Shown here: positions 1 through 9,427 of the stretch, piece after piece
How positions within the stretch are numbered: the stretch's first letter is position 1
Layout: the number at the start of each line of letters is the position of its first letter
Source: Pseudotabrizicola sp.
GTDB taxonomy: Bacteria; Pseudomonadota; Alphaproteobacteria; Rhodobacterales; Rhodobacteraceae
NCBI RefSeq assembly: GCF_030684215.1
Contig: NZ_JAUXOV010000052.1
Coordinates: 144,507 to 208,506 of the forward strand
Length of the DNA: 64,000 nucleotides
Reading direction: 5' to 3'
The notes under the pieces: generated by a model
Databases searched by the model: none
The model's input: the letters and a program-made list of their open reading frames with translations, nothing else
Told to the model about the DNA's origin: nothing
Made by a program: the position numbers and the translations under genes

Positions 1-1
1 C

Positions 2-823
2 GCTTTGGACATCGCGCTTTGGGATATCAAGGGCAAAGCGCTTGGCTTACCGGTCTTTAAGCTGCTTGGTGGGGCTTGGCGAAGCACGCTGCCTTTCTAC
101 GCCTCTATCGGAGGCAATGCGGACCGTTCGGTTGATGATGTAGTGCGGGTTGTCGAGGCCCGCTGGCAGACCGAAACACCCGCCGCCATCAAGATCCGCT
201 GGGACGGTGACCGTACCCGGCAAGACCATGACATTCCAGGCGATATCGCCAAGGCGCGGGCCGTTCGCAAGCTGGTAGGAGATGCCTACCCCTTGGCCTT
301 CGATGCGAATAACCAATACTCGGTCGGTGGGGCGATCCGTGTTGGCAGGGCGCTGGAGGATCTGAGCTATATCTGGTTCGAAGAGCCGGTCCAGCATTAC
401 AACGTGCGGGCTATGGGCGAAGTTGCGCAACGGCTTGATATCACGGTTTCCGCCGCAGAGCAGACGTACACAACGCAGGCGTTGGTGGATATAATCAATG
501 CGGGCGTGCGGATGGTGCAGCCCGATATCGTCAAGATGGGTGGCATCACCGGTTTGATGCAATGCGCGGCGATCTGTTTTGCGCATGGTGTCGAACTGGT
601 GCCGCACCAGACCCAACCGGGCATTGGCCATGTGGCGAACCTGCATGTTCTGTCCACGCTGATGCACAATACCAAACCAGCCGAATTCGCGGACCCTGAT
701 GACCGCATGCATCCGGCTTTTGAAAATCCGCCACTTCCGAAGAACGGAACCTTTGAGGTGCCCCGGGGGCCGGGTCTGGGTCTTCGGGTGCGCGATGAGG
801 AACTGGACCGGCGACGTCTTTGA
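2..823 (+). CDS. Mandelate racemase/muconate lactonizing enzyme family protein (5' truncated)
   Basis: This is an enolase-superfamily dehydratase or racemase acting on an acid sugar or related carboxylate; the substrate cannot be read from sequence. The window edge cuts off the N-terminal capping domain. The frame is open from base 2, and the TTG at base 5 used by the ORF track is internal, because ALDIALWDIKGKALGLPVFKLLGG is the block that normally follows the capping domain. The barrel shows KIRW (catalytic Lys region), FDANN, FEEP and AAEQ (three acidic metal ligands) and PHQT (catalytic His). It lies 88 bases upstream of the ABC-transporter binding protein and is probably in the same catabolic operon. 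A second family member lies at 9428-10531. Confidence 0.85.
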   Translation, partial: ALDIALWDIKGKALGLPVFKLLGGAWRSTLPFYASIGGNADRSVDDVVRVVEARWQTETPAAIKIRWDGDRTRQDHDIPGDIAKARAVRKLVGDAYPLAFDANNQYSVGGAIRVGRALEDLSYIWFEEPVQHYNVRAMGEVAQRLDITVSAAEQTYTTQALVDIINAGVRMVQPDIVKMGGITGLMQCAAICFAHGVELVPHQTQPGIGHVANLHVLSTLMHNTKPAEFADPDDRMHPAFENPPLPKNGTFEVPRGPGLGLRVRDEELDRRRL

Positions 824-839
824 CCGGTCATGATTGCAA

Positions 840-886
840 CCCCGGCGCAGTAAGAACCGGGGAAAGGAACGCAGGGCAAATGCCCT
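840..886. repeat. Two small hairpins between the racemase-family gene and the transporter
   Basis: CCCCGG (840-845) pairs with CCGGGG (857-862), and AGGGC (873-877) pairs with GCCCT (882-886). Neither is followed by a T run, so these are not convincing terminators. They could be mRNA-stabilising or processing structures that raise expression of the downstream binding protein; that role is inference. Confidence 0.35.
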
Positions 887-911
887 CTGAACACAAAAGG
901 GAGGACCAAGG

Positions 912-2498
912 ATGATTACGAGACGGACACTTCTTGGAACGGCTGTTGCCGCTTCGGCGGCCGGTCTGTTCGCGCCCCGGCTCCGCGCCGCAATACCTGA
1001 TACTTTGCGCTTTGCCAGCGCAGCGGGCGGCCCGCGCCGACTGGACCCCAACCAGACCACGCAAGGGTCGGACAACTGGGCCGTCGTGCAAGTTTTTGAG
1101 TATCTGGCTCGCCCGCCAGATGGCAACTTCGGCATCACACCCAATGATTTCGAGCCATGGCTTGCCGAAAGCTGGACCACCTCGGATGACGCGAAAACCT
1201 GGGTGTTCACATTGCGCCGGGGGGTTCAGTTTCACCGGGGCTATGGCGAAATGACCGCAGCAGATGTGGTGCGGACCTTTGTGCGCGCCCGTGATGAAGG
1301 TGTGAACACCGCCAACTACAGCAACCTTGCCGAGATCATCGAGTCTGGTCCCTATGAGGTTACGATCAGGTTGCACAATCCTGATCCGATGTTCCTCAGC
1401 TCTACCGTCACGGCCCGGCACGTCATGGTCATCTCAAAAAAGGCCGAGGAAGATCTGGGCGAGGCGTTCCTGACCGAAGCTGTCGGAACCGGCCCCTATG
1501 AGCTGGAGCGGTTCGACACCGAGCGCGGCATCTTCTTGCGCCGTCATGTCGATTACTGGGGCGAACCTGCGATCATCTCGAATATCGAGTGTCTCTATAT
1601 CGCGGATACCACGGCACGCACGTTGGCGCTGATGTCCGGGGATGTGGACATGGCCGAAGGTGTGCGCCAACCCGGTTGGGTGCCGCAGATCCAGAACCAA
1701 AAGCCTGATCTCTTGTTCGACATGACTGTGCCGGGATCGTTCAATACGCTGTTTTTCAATATGGAAAAAGATCCGTTGCAGAACATTCTTGTTCGCAAGG
1801 CGATCATGCATGGCATCAACAAGCAAGAAATCGTCGATGCGTTGCAACCCATGTCACGGATGGTCTACACGCTTAACCCGCCGAACTACCCGACCGGGTT
1901 CGCGCTGGAAGATCTGCCCGAGGATCTGCGCTACGAATACGACCCCGACGAAGCCAAGAAGATGCTGGCCGATGCAGGCTTTGCCAATGGGCTGACCATA
2001 CAGGTCAACACGTCGCAACGCGAAGACTACAGCACACAGCACCTGATCATTCAGGAACAGCTGCGGCAGATCGGCGTCAACATCGACCTGACGATCATGG
2101 ACCACTCTGCCTATCACGCGACAAACCGGCAGAACCTGAACACCCTTAACATCAACTCGTCGTCACTGCCGCCGGTGCCGCTGTATGTCTTCAATGACTA
2201 TGCGGTGTCGACAGCGAACATGACGGCCGATGGCAAGGGCGGGGCGAACTACTCGCATTATGGCGTGGCGATGCCGGGTGTCGACAATCTGCTGGCCGAG
2301 ATGCTGCAATCTACCACATTTGACGATTACGTCGCCAAAGGGCGCGAGGTGGAGCTGCAGATTCAACGTGATCTGCCGATGGGTGGCTTGCCGACACTGT
2401 CATATCTGGTCGTGCGCAATCCGCGGATCGATCTTGGTTACGAAGTGCAGGGTGGCTATGCCTATTGGCGGTTCTGCAAGGCAAAGATCGTCGCCTGA
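912..2498 (+). CDS. ABC transporter substrate-binding protein, family 5 (peptide/nickel type)
   Basis: This is the periplasmic solute-binding protein of a Dpp/Opp-type importer, 528 residues, the normal size for the family. The N-terminus MITRRTLLGTAVAASAAGLFAP has twin arginines and a hydrophobic core ending near LRAA, so Tat export is likely. Typical family-5 segments follow, such as FEPWLAESW, VRTFVRA and GTGPYELERFD. GGGAGGA-like purine bases (aagggaggacc) precede the ATG. It heads a transporter block ending at 6332. Family-5 proteins bind peptides, opines, oligosaccharides or other organic solutes; the neighbouring acid-metabolism genes suggest an organic or sugar acid derivative, which is inference. 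Confidence 0.9.
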   Translation: MITRRTLLGTAVAASAAGLFAPRLRAAIPDTLRFASAAGGPRRLDPNQTTQGSDNWAVVQVFEYLARPPDGNFGITPNDFEPWLAESWTTSDDAKTWVFTLRRGVQFHRGYGEMTAADVVRTFVRARDEGVNTANYSNLAEIIESGPYEVTIRLHNPDPMFLSSTVTARHVMVISKKAEEDLGEAFLTEAVGTGPYELERFDTERGIFLRRHVDYWGEPAIISNIECLYIADTTARTLALMSGDVDMAEGVRQPGWVPQIQNQKPDLLFDMTVPGSFNTLFFNMEKDPLQNILVRKAIMHGINKQEIVDALQPMSRMVYTLNPPNYPTGFALEDLPEDLRYEYDPDEAKKMLADAGFANGLTIQVNTSQREDYSTQHLIIQEQLRQIGVNIDLTIMDHSAYHATNRQNLNTLNINSSSLPPVPLYVFNDYAVSTANMTADGKGGANYSHYGVAMPGVDNLLAEMLQSTTFDDYVAKGREVELQIQRDLPMGGLPTLSYLVVRNPRIDLGYEVQGGYAYWRFCKAKIVA

Positions 2499-2513
2499 GA
2501 AGGAAGAAAGCGC

Positions 2514-3452
2514 ATGGCAAGATACCTGATACTTCGGCTTCTGGACATGGTACCCACCTTGTTTCTGGTGCTGACGCTGGTGTTCGTTGCCATGCGCATA
2601 TTACCGGGTGACCCAGCGCTGGCGGTGCTGGGTCAAAACGCAGACGGCGGCCAACTGGAGGCCTTTCGCGAGCGTATGGGTCTGAATGACCCGCTTTGGC
2701 TGCAATATGTGCGCTTTTTATGGGATGCGGTGCGGCTGGATTTCGGGCGATCCCTGATGACTGATGTGCCGATCCGCACGCTGATCGCCAACAACCTGCC
2801 GCACACGGTTTATCTGACCATCACATCGGTAGCACTGGGCATGACGGTGGGTATTCCGCTGGGCATCTATGCCGCCACGCAGCGAAACAAATGGCCAGAC
2901 AACGCGCTGCGGCTGTATTCCCTGATCGGCTATTCGGTGCCTGACTTCTATCTGGCGGCCATTTTGCTGGTAGTGTTTTCATTGCAATTGGGCTGGTTCC
3001 CGATCAATGGCGCGGGCGTCGGTTTCTGGGGCGGTCTGCACCACATCTTGCTGCCTGCAATCACTCTGGCCTTTCTGAAATCTGCCTTTATGGGCAGGCT
3101 GACCCGAACGTCACTGCTGGAAGTGATGGGGCGTGACTATGTGCGAACCGCGCGGGCCAAGGGCGCAAGAGAAGGCAGAGTGATCTTTCGCCACAGCCTG
3201 CGCAATGCGTTGCTGCCGCTGTCAACGGGCTTGGGCCTGTCGATCCTTGCCACACTTTCGGGGTCGGTTGCGGTGGAACTGGTGTTCAACCGTCCGGGCA
3301 TCGGCCGCTTGCTTATCACGGCCATTCAAGAACGCGATTATCCCGTCATTCAGGCAGGTGTAATGATGTTTGCCTTCTTCGTCATCCTCGTGAACCTGTT
3401 CATGGACCTTGTCTATATCATCGTCGATCCGCGCATTCGGGTGAAATCATGA
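2514..3452 (+). CDS. ABC transporter permease, DppB type
   Basis: This is the first inner-membrane permease of the peptide-family importer (312 residues, typical). Its N-terminus MARYLILRLLDMVPTLFLVLTLVFVAMRILPGDPA is the classic DppB/OppB first membrane segment followed by the PGDP motif. The EAA-type cytoplasmic loop that contacts the ATPases appears as DYVRTARAKGAREGRVIFRHSLRNALLP. The gene starts 16 bases after the binding protein with an AGAAGGAAG ribosome site, and its end overlaps the next permease by ATGA. Confidence 0.93.
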   Translation: MARYLILRLLDMVPTLFLVLTLVFVAMRILPGDPALAVLGQNADGGQLEAFRERMGLNDPLWLQYVRFLWDAVRLDFGRSLMTDVPIRTLIANNLPHTVYLTITSVALGMTVGIPLGIYAATQRNKWPDNALRLYSLIGYSVPDFYLAAILLVVFSLQLGWFPINGAGVGFWGGLHHILLPAITLAFLKSAFMGRLTRTSLLEVMGRDYVRTARAKGAREGRVIFRHSLRNALLPLSTGLGLSILATLSGSVAVELVFNRPGIGRLLITAIQERDYPVIQAGVMMFAFFVILVNLFMDLVYIIVDPRIRVKS

Positions 3453-4357
3453 CTGATGTGCGCACCGAGACACCTTCGGCCGAGCTGATTGCAGAGCGGG
3501 AAATTCTTGCGCCCGAGCCGGGCTTTCGAGAGGCATTTTCCCGCGTCGTGCTGGACCGCCCCTCGACCCAGATCGCCTTTGTTGTGGTCATCATATTCAT
3601 TCTTGTGGCGGTATTGGCCCCGCTGATTGCACCCTATGATCCGTTGCGGCAGTCGATGCTTCGGATCAACCAGACCCCTACTGCACAGCATTGGCTGGGC
3701 ACTGACCAATTTGGCCGTGATGTGCTAAGCCGGTTGATCCACGGATCGCGCAAATCGTTGATTTTCGGCCTTCTCTCGCCTGTCTTCGCGGCGTTTTTCG
3801 GTACCATCCTTGGCGTTGCTGCAGGATATTTTGGTGGGATCGTAGACCGAGTTATCAGTCGGATCATCGACATGCTGATGGCCTTTCCCGAACTTTTGCT
3901 GGCGATCCTGATTGCTGCGGCACTGGGGGGCAGCTTCTGGAATATCGTTGTGGTGCTGACTGTCGCCTTTACGCCCGGTTTTGCGCGGGTGGCGCGTGCC
4001 TCTACCCTTTCGGTCAAGCAAGAACCATATGTCGAGGCGGCCATCGCTGCGGGGGTCTCAACGCCGCATATCATCATCCGGCATATCATCCCCAACATCT
4101 CGGCCCCCATTGTGGTGCTGATGGCGCTGTGGTCAGCAAGCTCTATCCGGATCGAGGCCACATTGTCCTTTTTGGGAATCGGCACGCGCCCGCCGAACCC
4201 GTCTTGGGGCAATATCATCCGTGACGGGCTTAACAGCATGTTCGCAACGCAATGGCCGATTTTCGCGGGCGGCCTTGCCATCACCATCGTCGTGCTGGCG
4301 ATCAGCATCATCGGTGACTCGGTTCGCGACCATCTTGACCCAGAGACAAATCAATGA
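3449..4357 (+). CDS. ABC transporter permease, DppC type
   Basis: This is the second permease (302 residues). A roughly 45-residue cytoplasmic leader precedes the first membrane segment (TQIAFVVVIIFILVAVLAPLIAPYDP). The family motif HWLGTDQFGRDVLSRLIHGSRKSL and the coupling loop EPYVEAAIAAGVSTPHIIIRHIIPN are present. It overlaps the preceding and following genes by four bases each, so the permeases and ATPases are translationally coupled. It should pair with the DppB-like protein to form the pore. Confidence 0.93.
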   Translation: MTDVRTETPSAELIAEREILAPEPGFREAFSRVVLDRPSTQIAFVVVIIFILVAVLAPLIAPYDPLRQSMLRINQTPTAQHWLGTDQFGRDVLSRLIHGSRKSLIFGLLSPVFAAFFGTILGVAAGYFGGIVDRVISRIIDMLMAFPELLLAILIAAALGGSFWNIVVVLTVAFTPGFARVARASTLSVKQEPYVEAAIAAGVSTPHIIIRHIIPNISAPIVVLMALWSASSIRIEATLSFLGIGTRPPNPSWGNIIRDGLNSMFATQWPIFAGGLAITIVVLAISIIGDSVRDHLDPETNQ

Positions 4358-5334
4358 CCGTGCCCCTTTTGGAAATCCGTAACCTTTCGGTCGAGTTTGG
4401 CCCAGTCTCGCGGCCTTTGCGCGTGGTCGATAGCGTGTCGTTTTCGATGCGCGCGGGTGAAGCGCTGGGGGTGGTTGGTGAAAGTGGGTCAGGAAAGTCG
4501 ATGACCGCACTTTCCATCCTGCGCCTGTTGCCCGAACCTCCGGCGCGCGTGTCCGGCGAGGTCTATTTCAACGGTCGCGACCTGATGCGCCTGCCGAAAC
4601 GGGATATGCCTGCGGTGCGGGGCAAGGAAATTGGCATGATCTTTCAAGAGCCGATGTCCTCGCTGAATCCGCTGATCACCATTGGCGACCAGATAGATGA
4701 AGCGATCATGCTTCATGAGCCGATGTCGGCAGTAGAGCGGCGTGAGCGTGTCATTGCGCTGTTGCGGCTGGTGGGAATGCCGGACCCCGTAAGCCGGTTG
4801 GGCGCCTATCCCGACCAGTTCTCGGGCGGCATGCGACAGCGGGTAATGGCGGCCATGGCGATGGCCTGCACCCCACAATTGCTTATCGCGGATGAGCCTA
4901 CAACGGCGCTGGATGTCACCATCTAGGCGCAGGTGCTGGAACTGATGCTTGATATCCGGCGCCGCTTCAATTCGGCAATTCTGCTCATCACCCATGATCT
5001 GGGGGTTGTTGCTGAAATCTGCGAGCGCGTGGTCGTGATGTACGCAGGCCATATCGTCGAGGACGCAAAGGTTGAGGCGTTGTTCACCAATGCCCGCCAC
5101 CCTTACACGCAGGGGCTTTTGCAGTCGGTGCCGACGCTAACCGATACGCGCGACAGGCTTTACCAGATTCCCGGTTCCGTGCCGCCCGCCGGGACCATCC
5201 GCGAAGGTTGTCCATTCCGGGCGCGCTGCCCGATGCGCATGGACCGCTGCGCGGTTGAGATGCCACCCCTTGTGTCCCACAGCCCGGATCATCGCGCCGC
5301 CTGCTGGGCAACACAGCCGGAGACCGTCGCATGA
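4354..5334 (+). pseudogene. ABC transporter ATP-binding protein, DppD type, interrupted by an in-frame TAG
   Basis: The first ATPase of the importer is split by a stop. The frame runs 4354-4923, hits TAG at 4924-4926 and continues open to 5334, so the total matches a normal 326-residue DppD. The break falls in ALDVTI*AQVLELM, where relatives have ALDVTIQAQVLELM, so a single CAG to TAG change explains it. The 190-residue first part keeps Walker A (GESGSGKS), the Q-loop, the signature (SGGMRQR) and Walker B ([12 protein letters not shown]). The second part holds the H-loop (LLITHDLG) and the C-terminal oligopeptide-ABC domain. It could be a recent nonsense mutation, an assembly error or amber suppression. 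Confidence 0.85.
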
Positions 5335-6332
5335 GTGTACTGCTGGACGTGAAAAAGATCAGCAAGACCTTTGTGGACACCACATTGCGCATGGGTCCGC
5401 GCCGCGCCCCTGTTCGCGCGGTGGATGGTGTCAGCTTTCAGGTTCACCGGGGCGAGACACTGGCCGTCGTGGGTGAAAGCGGCTGTGGGAAATCCACGCT
5501 GGGTCGTTTGCTGCTGCATCTGATCGAAATGTCTGAAGGCTCGGTCATCTTTGACGGCCAGGATATGAGTGCGCTGTCAAAAGAGGACCTGCGCCGGATG
5601 CGGCAACACATGCAGATGGTGTTTCAGGATCCGTTTGGCTCACTTTCCCCGCGTCGCACGGTGGCAGACATCATAGCCGAACCAATGGACAGCTTTGGTC
5701 TGTCTGGTTCGCGCAAGGAACGCCGCGAAAAGGTTGCCCGTCTGTTGGAAATGGTGGGTTTGCCAGCGTCGTATATGGATAGGAAGCCGCGCCAGTTTTC
5801 GGGTGGGCAGCGGCAAAGGATCGGGATTGCACGAGCTATTTCGGTCGATCCGTCCTTTATCGTGGCAGATGAACCTGTCTCGGCGTTGGATGTCTCGATT
5901 CAGGCACAGATCATCAATTTGATGCAGGATCTTCAACGGCAAAAGGGCTTTTCCTTCTTGTTCATTGCGCATGATCTGGCCGTTGTGCGCCATGTCGCTG
6001 ATCGTGTGGCGGTGATGTATCTGGGTCGGATCATTGAGCTGGGGACAAAAGACCAGATTTATTCCGCCCCGCACCACCCCTATACCGAGGCGCTGTTGTC
6101 GGCCGCGCCGCGCATTGACCTGAAAGCGAAAAGCAACCGCATTATCCTTCAGGGCGATGTGCCAAGTCCGTCCAACGTGCCCTCGGGCTGTGCCTTTCGC
6201 ACCCGATGCCCGATCGCGACGGATCGTTGCGCGCAGGAACGGCCAGAGCTTTCGCAGGTTGAACCCGGTCGTGCTATTGCCTGCCATTATCCCCAACCGT
6301 TTCCGATTTCAAACCAGAGGACCGGGGCATGA
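5331..6332 (+). CDS. ABC transporter ATP-binding protein, DppF type
   Basis: This is the second, intact ATPase of the importer (333 residues). In order it has Walker A (GESGCGKST), Q-loop ([16 protein letters not shown]), signature ([14 protein letters not shown]), Walker B ([12 protein letters not shown]), H-loop (FIAHDLAVV) and the C-terminal oligopeptide-transporter region with its Cys-rich segment ([15 protein letters not shown]). It overlaps the interrupted DppD-type gene upstream and the CoA-transferase gene downstream by ATGA. If the partner gene is dead, this protein would have to homodimerise or borrow another DppD-like subunit. Confidence 0.93.
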   Translation: MSVLLDVKKISKTFVDTTLRMGPRRAPVRAVDGVSFQVHRGETLAVVGESGCGKSTLGRLLLHLIEMSEGSVIFDGQDMSALSKEDLRRMRQHMQMVFQDPFGSLSPRRTVADIIAEPMDSFGLSGSRKERREKVARLLEMVGLPASYMDRKPRQFSGGQRQRIGIARAISVDPSFIVADEPVSALDVSIQAQIINLMQDLQRQKGFSFLFIAHDLAVVRHVADRVAVMYLGRIIELGTKDQIYSAPHHPYTEALLSAAPRIDLKAKSNRIILQGDVPSPSNVPSGCAFRTRCPIATDRCAQERPELSQVEPGRAIACHYPQPFPISNQRTGA

Positions 6333-7348
6333 TTACTGCGCTTGACGGGTTGGTGGTCCATGACCGCTCTGGCAGTATCGCGGGGCAGTTCTGCGGAAAG
6401 CTGTTGTGTGATTTTGGCGCAGAGGTCTGGCTGGAAACCGGATCGGATCATTCAGATATTGCGGCAGGTGGCACTGGTGACCGATCAACCGCGCTGGACC
6501 TGCATCTGAACCTTGGCAAACGTCTTGGTTCGCCGCCGGGGCCACCAGATGTTGTGATCTGTGGCCCGGCCGACGATGCTGATGAATTGCGGCGCAACCA
6601 GCCGGCCGTTCTGGTCGTTTGCATCAGCGGATTTGGCGCGACGGGGCCAAAGGCCGGCTGGCTTGCCCCCGAGATCGTCTTGCAGGCGGCGTCGGGCATG
6701 ATGATTTCGAACGGCACCCGAGGCAAAGAGCCGCTGTACGGCACAGGCAATCGTGCCTCTTACGCCGCAGGGCAGGCCGCATACATTCAGATCATGGCGT
6801 CCCTTCGTGTGCGGGCACAAACCGGGCAGGGCGACTGCATTCGCATCGACGCCGCTGAAACCGCTGCCGCGATGTGTTTTCCCTATGCTTTGCAGGCGAT
6901 TTACAACGGTACGGATCGGCGCCGGGGCGATCAGGACATTCCCGCCGGACAGGTGCTATGCCGGGGGTCATGGGTGTGCCTTTGGATCTATTCCAACCGG
7001 TTCCCGGCGCTTTGTCGGTCGCTGGCTCTGGACCATTGCTTGACAGATCCGCGCTTTGCCGAGGCGCATGAAAGACAGAACCACTGGCCCGCCTTTTTTG
7101 CGTTGGTTCAGGAAAAGGTGGATCAGCACGACCCAGATGCCTTTGTCGCGGACTTGCAGGGCATGAGCATCATTGCGGCCCGCGCTTACCGGATCAGTGA
7201 GTTGCGGGCCAGCCAGCATCTTGCTGCGCGGGGCTACTGGCGGCCAGTGACAATTGGCCAAGAGACGTTCGTGCTGCCCGGCCCGCCGTTCCGCATGGCT
7301 GTGACCCCGGCCCGTGAACCGAAGGACAAGGCCCATGCTGCCACTTGA
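6329..7348 (+). CDS. Class III CoA-transferase family (CaiB/BaiF) protein, probably without the catalytic Asp
   Basis: This is a formyl-CoA-transferase-fold protein of 339 residues, shorter than the usual 390-420. The family region GFGATGPKAGWLAPEIVLQAASGMMISNGT and the helix block NRASYAAGQAAYIQIMASLRVRAQTGQGDCIRID are recognisable. In my hand alignment to the next gene (YMDPIGGFNAAAALLTAL), the catalytic Asp position is occupied by Ser in ASYAAGQAAYIQIMASL. The first about 60 residues are also compressed. Overlap with the following CoA-transferase suggests a hetero-oligomer, as in two-subunit class III enzymes such as BbsEF; that is inference. Confidence 0.8.
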   Translation: MITALDGLVVHDRSGSIAGQFCGKLLCDFGAEVWLETGSDHSDIAAGGTGDRSTALDLHLNLGKRLGSPPGPPDVVICGPADDADELRRNQPAVLVVCISGFGATGPKAGWLAPEIVLQAASGMMISNGTRGKEPLYGTGNRASYAAGQAAYIQIMASLRVRAQTGQGDCIRIDAAETAAAMCFPYALQAIYNGTDRRRGDQDIPAGQVLCRGSWVCLWIYSNRFPALCRSLALDHCLTDPRFAEAHERQNHWPAFFALVQEKVDQHDPDAFVADLQGMSIIAARAYRISELRASQHLAARGYWRPVTIGQETFVLPGPPFRMAVTPAREPKDKAHAAT

Positions 7349-8579
7349 AGGAATCCGCGTGGTCGAACTTACAACAGCTTGGGCTGGGCCGATGGCTGGG
7401 CGCATTCTGTCTTGGTTTGGGGCCGAGAGCTTTCATATTGAAAGCCCGACCCGCACGAATACATGGCGGTCGAACCGTGATCGCCCAAATCCGGTGACCT
7501 ATCCCGACCTTGATCCGGGCGCGCGGCCTTGGGATCGCTGCTTTACCTTCAATTCGCAGAATTTGAACAAGCGATCACTTGTGGTGGATCTGAAAAATCC
7601 AATGGGGTTTTCTGTCGTGCGTCGGTTGGTTGCACAGTCTGATGTGTTGATCTGCAATTTCCGACCCGGTCTGCTGGAGCGGCTCGGTCTGGATCATGCC
7701 ACCTTGTCAAAGGATCACCCCGGTCTGATCGTGATAGAGATGCCCGCCTATGGTTTGACCGGTCCTGATGCTGGCTTTGCCGCGCTTGGGCCTACGATGG
7801 AAATGGCGGCCGGAATGTCTGCGATGATCGGATATCCGGGCGGGCAGCCCACGGTGACCGGCCCATCCTATATGGACCCGATTGGCGGGTTTAACGCAGC
7901 GGCGGCCTTGCTGACGGCCCTGCATCACCGCGACCGGACAGGCCAGGGCCAGCACATTGAAATGGCACAGGTTGAAGGCGCGATGCAGTTCATCGGACCA
8001 GAGTTGATCGAGGGTGCAGATGTGCCCCCGGATGGCAATCGCCGGGCCGACATCGCGCCCCACAATGCTTATCCGGCGCTGGGTGACGATAGTTGGGTGG
8101 CAATCGCGGCCCGGTCTGATGCGGAATGGTCTGTTCTTTCAAACGCAGTGGGTGGCAAGCAGTTGGTACAGGATCCGCGCTTTGTAACGTTGGCCGCACG
8201 CAAGGCCAACGAAGATGCGCTGGATGACCTCATTGCCGCCTGGACCCGCTTGCAGGACCGGCACGCAATCGCTTCGCACTTGCAAGCCATCGGTGTTGCC
8301 GCCTCAGCCGTGGAAACAGCGCCCGATCTGGCGCGGTCGGACTATCTGCGCACACGTGGGTTCTTCACCACATTGGATCACCCGGTTGCGGGGCGGCATG
8401 ATCATCCCGGTCTGCCCTTTCATTCAGACATCGCCCAAGGCTCTGCCCGGACCGCATCACCCGGTTTTGGCGAAGGCAATGATTATGTGCTGCGCGATGT
8501 GCTGGCATTGTCTGAGGCGGAAATCGCGCAGATCATGGCCAGCGGAGCCCTTGCCGACACGCCGGAGCCGGGCACATGA
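7335..8579 (+). CDS. Class III CoA-transferase (CaiB/BaiF)
   Basis: This enzyme transfers CoA between an acyl-CoA and a free acid through an aspartyl-CoA anhydride. The 414-residue length is typical. I chose ATG 7335 over the GTG at 7314 because MLPLEGIRVVELTTAWAGPMAGRILSWFGA is the standard family start and an AAGGA site lies upstream. The likely nucleophile is Asp181 in SYMDPIGGFNAAAALLTALHHRDRTGQGQHIEMA. It overlaps the preceding CoA-transferase by 14 bases and the next gene by ATGA. It probably activates the imported acid or its dehydration product for the hydratase next door. Confidence 0.92.
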   Translation: MLPLEGIRVVELTTAWAGPMAGRILSWFGAESFHIESPTRTNTWRSNRDRPNPVTYPDLDPGARPWDRCFTFNSQNLNKRSLVVDLKNPMGFSVVRRLVAQSDVLICNFRPGLLERLGLDHATLSKDHPGLIVIEMPAYGLTGPDAGFAALGPTMEMAAGMSAMIGYPGGQPTVTGPSYMDPIGGFNAAAALLTALHHRDRTGQGQHIEMAQVEGAMQFIGPELIEGADVPPDGNRRADIAPHNAYPALGDDSWVAIAARSDAEWSVLSNAVGGKQLVQDPRFVTLAARKANEDALDDLIAAWTRLQDRHAIASHLQAIGVAASAVETAPDLARSDYLRTRGFFTTLDHPVAGRHDHPGLPFHSDIAQGSARTASPGFGEGNDYVLRDVLALSEAEIAQIMASGALADTPEPGT

Positions 8580-9403
8580 TCGACACTTTGCCCGAACGGC
8601 TGGAGCTGACGGCCCGACTGGACCCACGACCGCGCTATGCGGGCACCAGCCACGAGGATGCAACGGCCCGCGCCATGGGCTTTCGCGCAGCGCTGTTGCC
8701 GGGGGTGTTCGTTTATGGCCACGCAACGCGCCTTGCCGTGATGGGCTGGGGCGAAGATTGGTTGCGCCGCGGCACGGCATCTGTCCGCTTTCGCAAGCCT
8801 GTCTACAACGGCGATCCGCTTTTGGTGCAGCGTGGCCCGGTTGCGCCAACCGAAGGCGGAATTGGGGCTGCGGTCACGGTCAGCCATGCTGAAACCGGCG
8901 AGGTTGTACTAGAAGGAAGCATCGGCCTTGCCCACACCGTACCCCAGCCTCCCAACACCTTGCCATTGCTGCAAATGGCTGATCCCCGCCATCGCATTCG
9001 GATGGGTGAAGTTCCTGTCGGTCTTCAGCTCGGCAGTGGCGTCAGGGTGCTGGCGGATGACATGGTGGCAGACTCACTGTCCGATTTCCACGAAACCGAA
9101 GCGCTCTTTGCGACCCGCAGACGTGTTCATTCCGGCTGCCTTGTGCGGGTCACGATGGAGGCTGCGCTGCGCAATCTGGCGCTGCCTGCGCCGGTGATCC
9201 TTGCCGGGTTCGAGGTCGCCCATTGCGACAGCGTTCCCATCGGGGCGACCTGCCAGACCTCTGCCCGGATCATCCGGGCATGGGATGTGCGCGGCAAGCA
9301 TTTCTTTGAAACCGAGGAATGGCTGATCGCCAATGGTCGCCCCGTCGCGCGGCATATCCGGCAAAACCTCTATGCCATCGACGACGCAAACCGGGGCGTT
9401 TAG
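8576..9403 (+). CDS. MaoC/hotdog-fold acyl-CoA hydratase-like protein
   Basis: This is a 275-residue protein with two hotdog-like halves, the size of double-hotdog (R)-specific enoyl-CoA hydratases or dehydratases. The first half has PRYAGTSHEDATARAMGFRAALLPGVFVYGHATRLAVM, resembling the MaoC hydratase helix where a D/H pair sits in the active site. The segment VRFRKPVYNGDPLLV is the typical MaoC strand pattern. It overlaps the CoA-transferase by ATGA, so it most likely hydrates or dehydrates the CoA ester made there. The second half (LHQSGCLVR-type segment, VAHCDSVPIG) is less conserved, so the exact reaction is open. Confidence 0.7.
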   Translation: MIDTLPERLELTARLDPRPRYAGTSHEDATARAMGFRAALLPGVFVYGHATRLAVMGWGEDWLRRGTASVRFRKPVYNGDPLLVQRGPVAPTEGGIGAAVTVSHAETGEVVLEGSIGLAHTVPQPPNTLPLLQMADPRHRIRMGEVPVGLQLGSGVRVLADDMVADSLSDFHETEALFATRRRVHSGCLVRVTMEAALRNLALPAPVILAGFEVAHCDSVPIGATCQTSARIIRAWDVRGKHFFETEEWLIANGRPVARHIRQNLYAIDDANRGV

Positions 9404-9427
9404 CAGACCCATTGAAGGAAGCCGCAT

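Noticed and set aside
840-862. CCCCGG/CCGGGG hairpin as a terminator after the first gene
   Set aside because: No T tract follows, and the next gene appears to belong to the same operon.
47-1210. 387-residue minus-strand ORF
   Set aside because: It is antisense to the racemase-family gene and the start of the binding protein; composition is typical of a shadow ORF.
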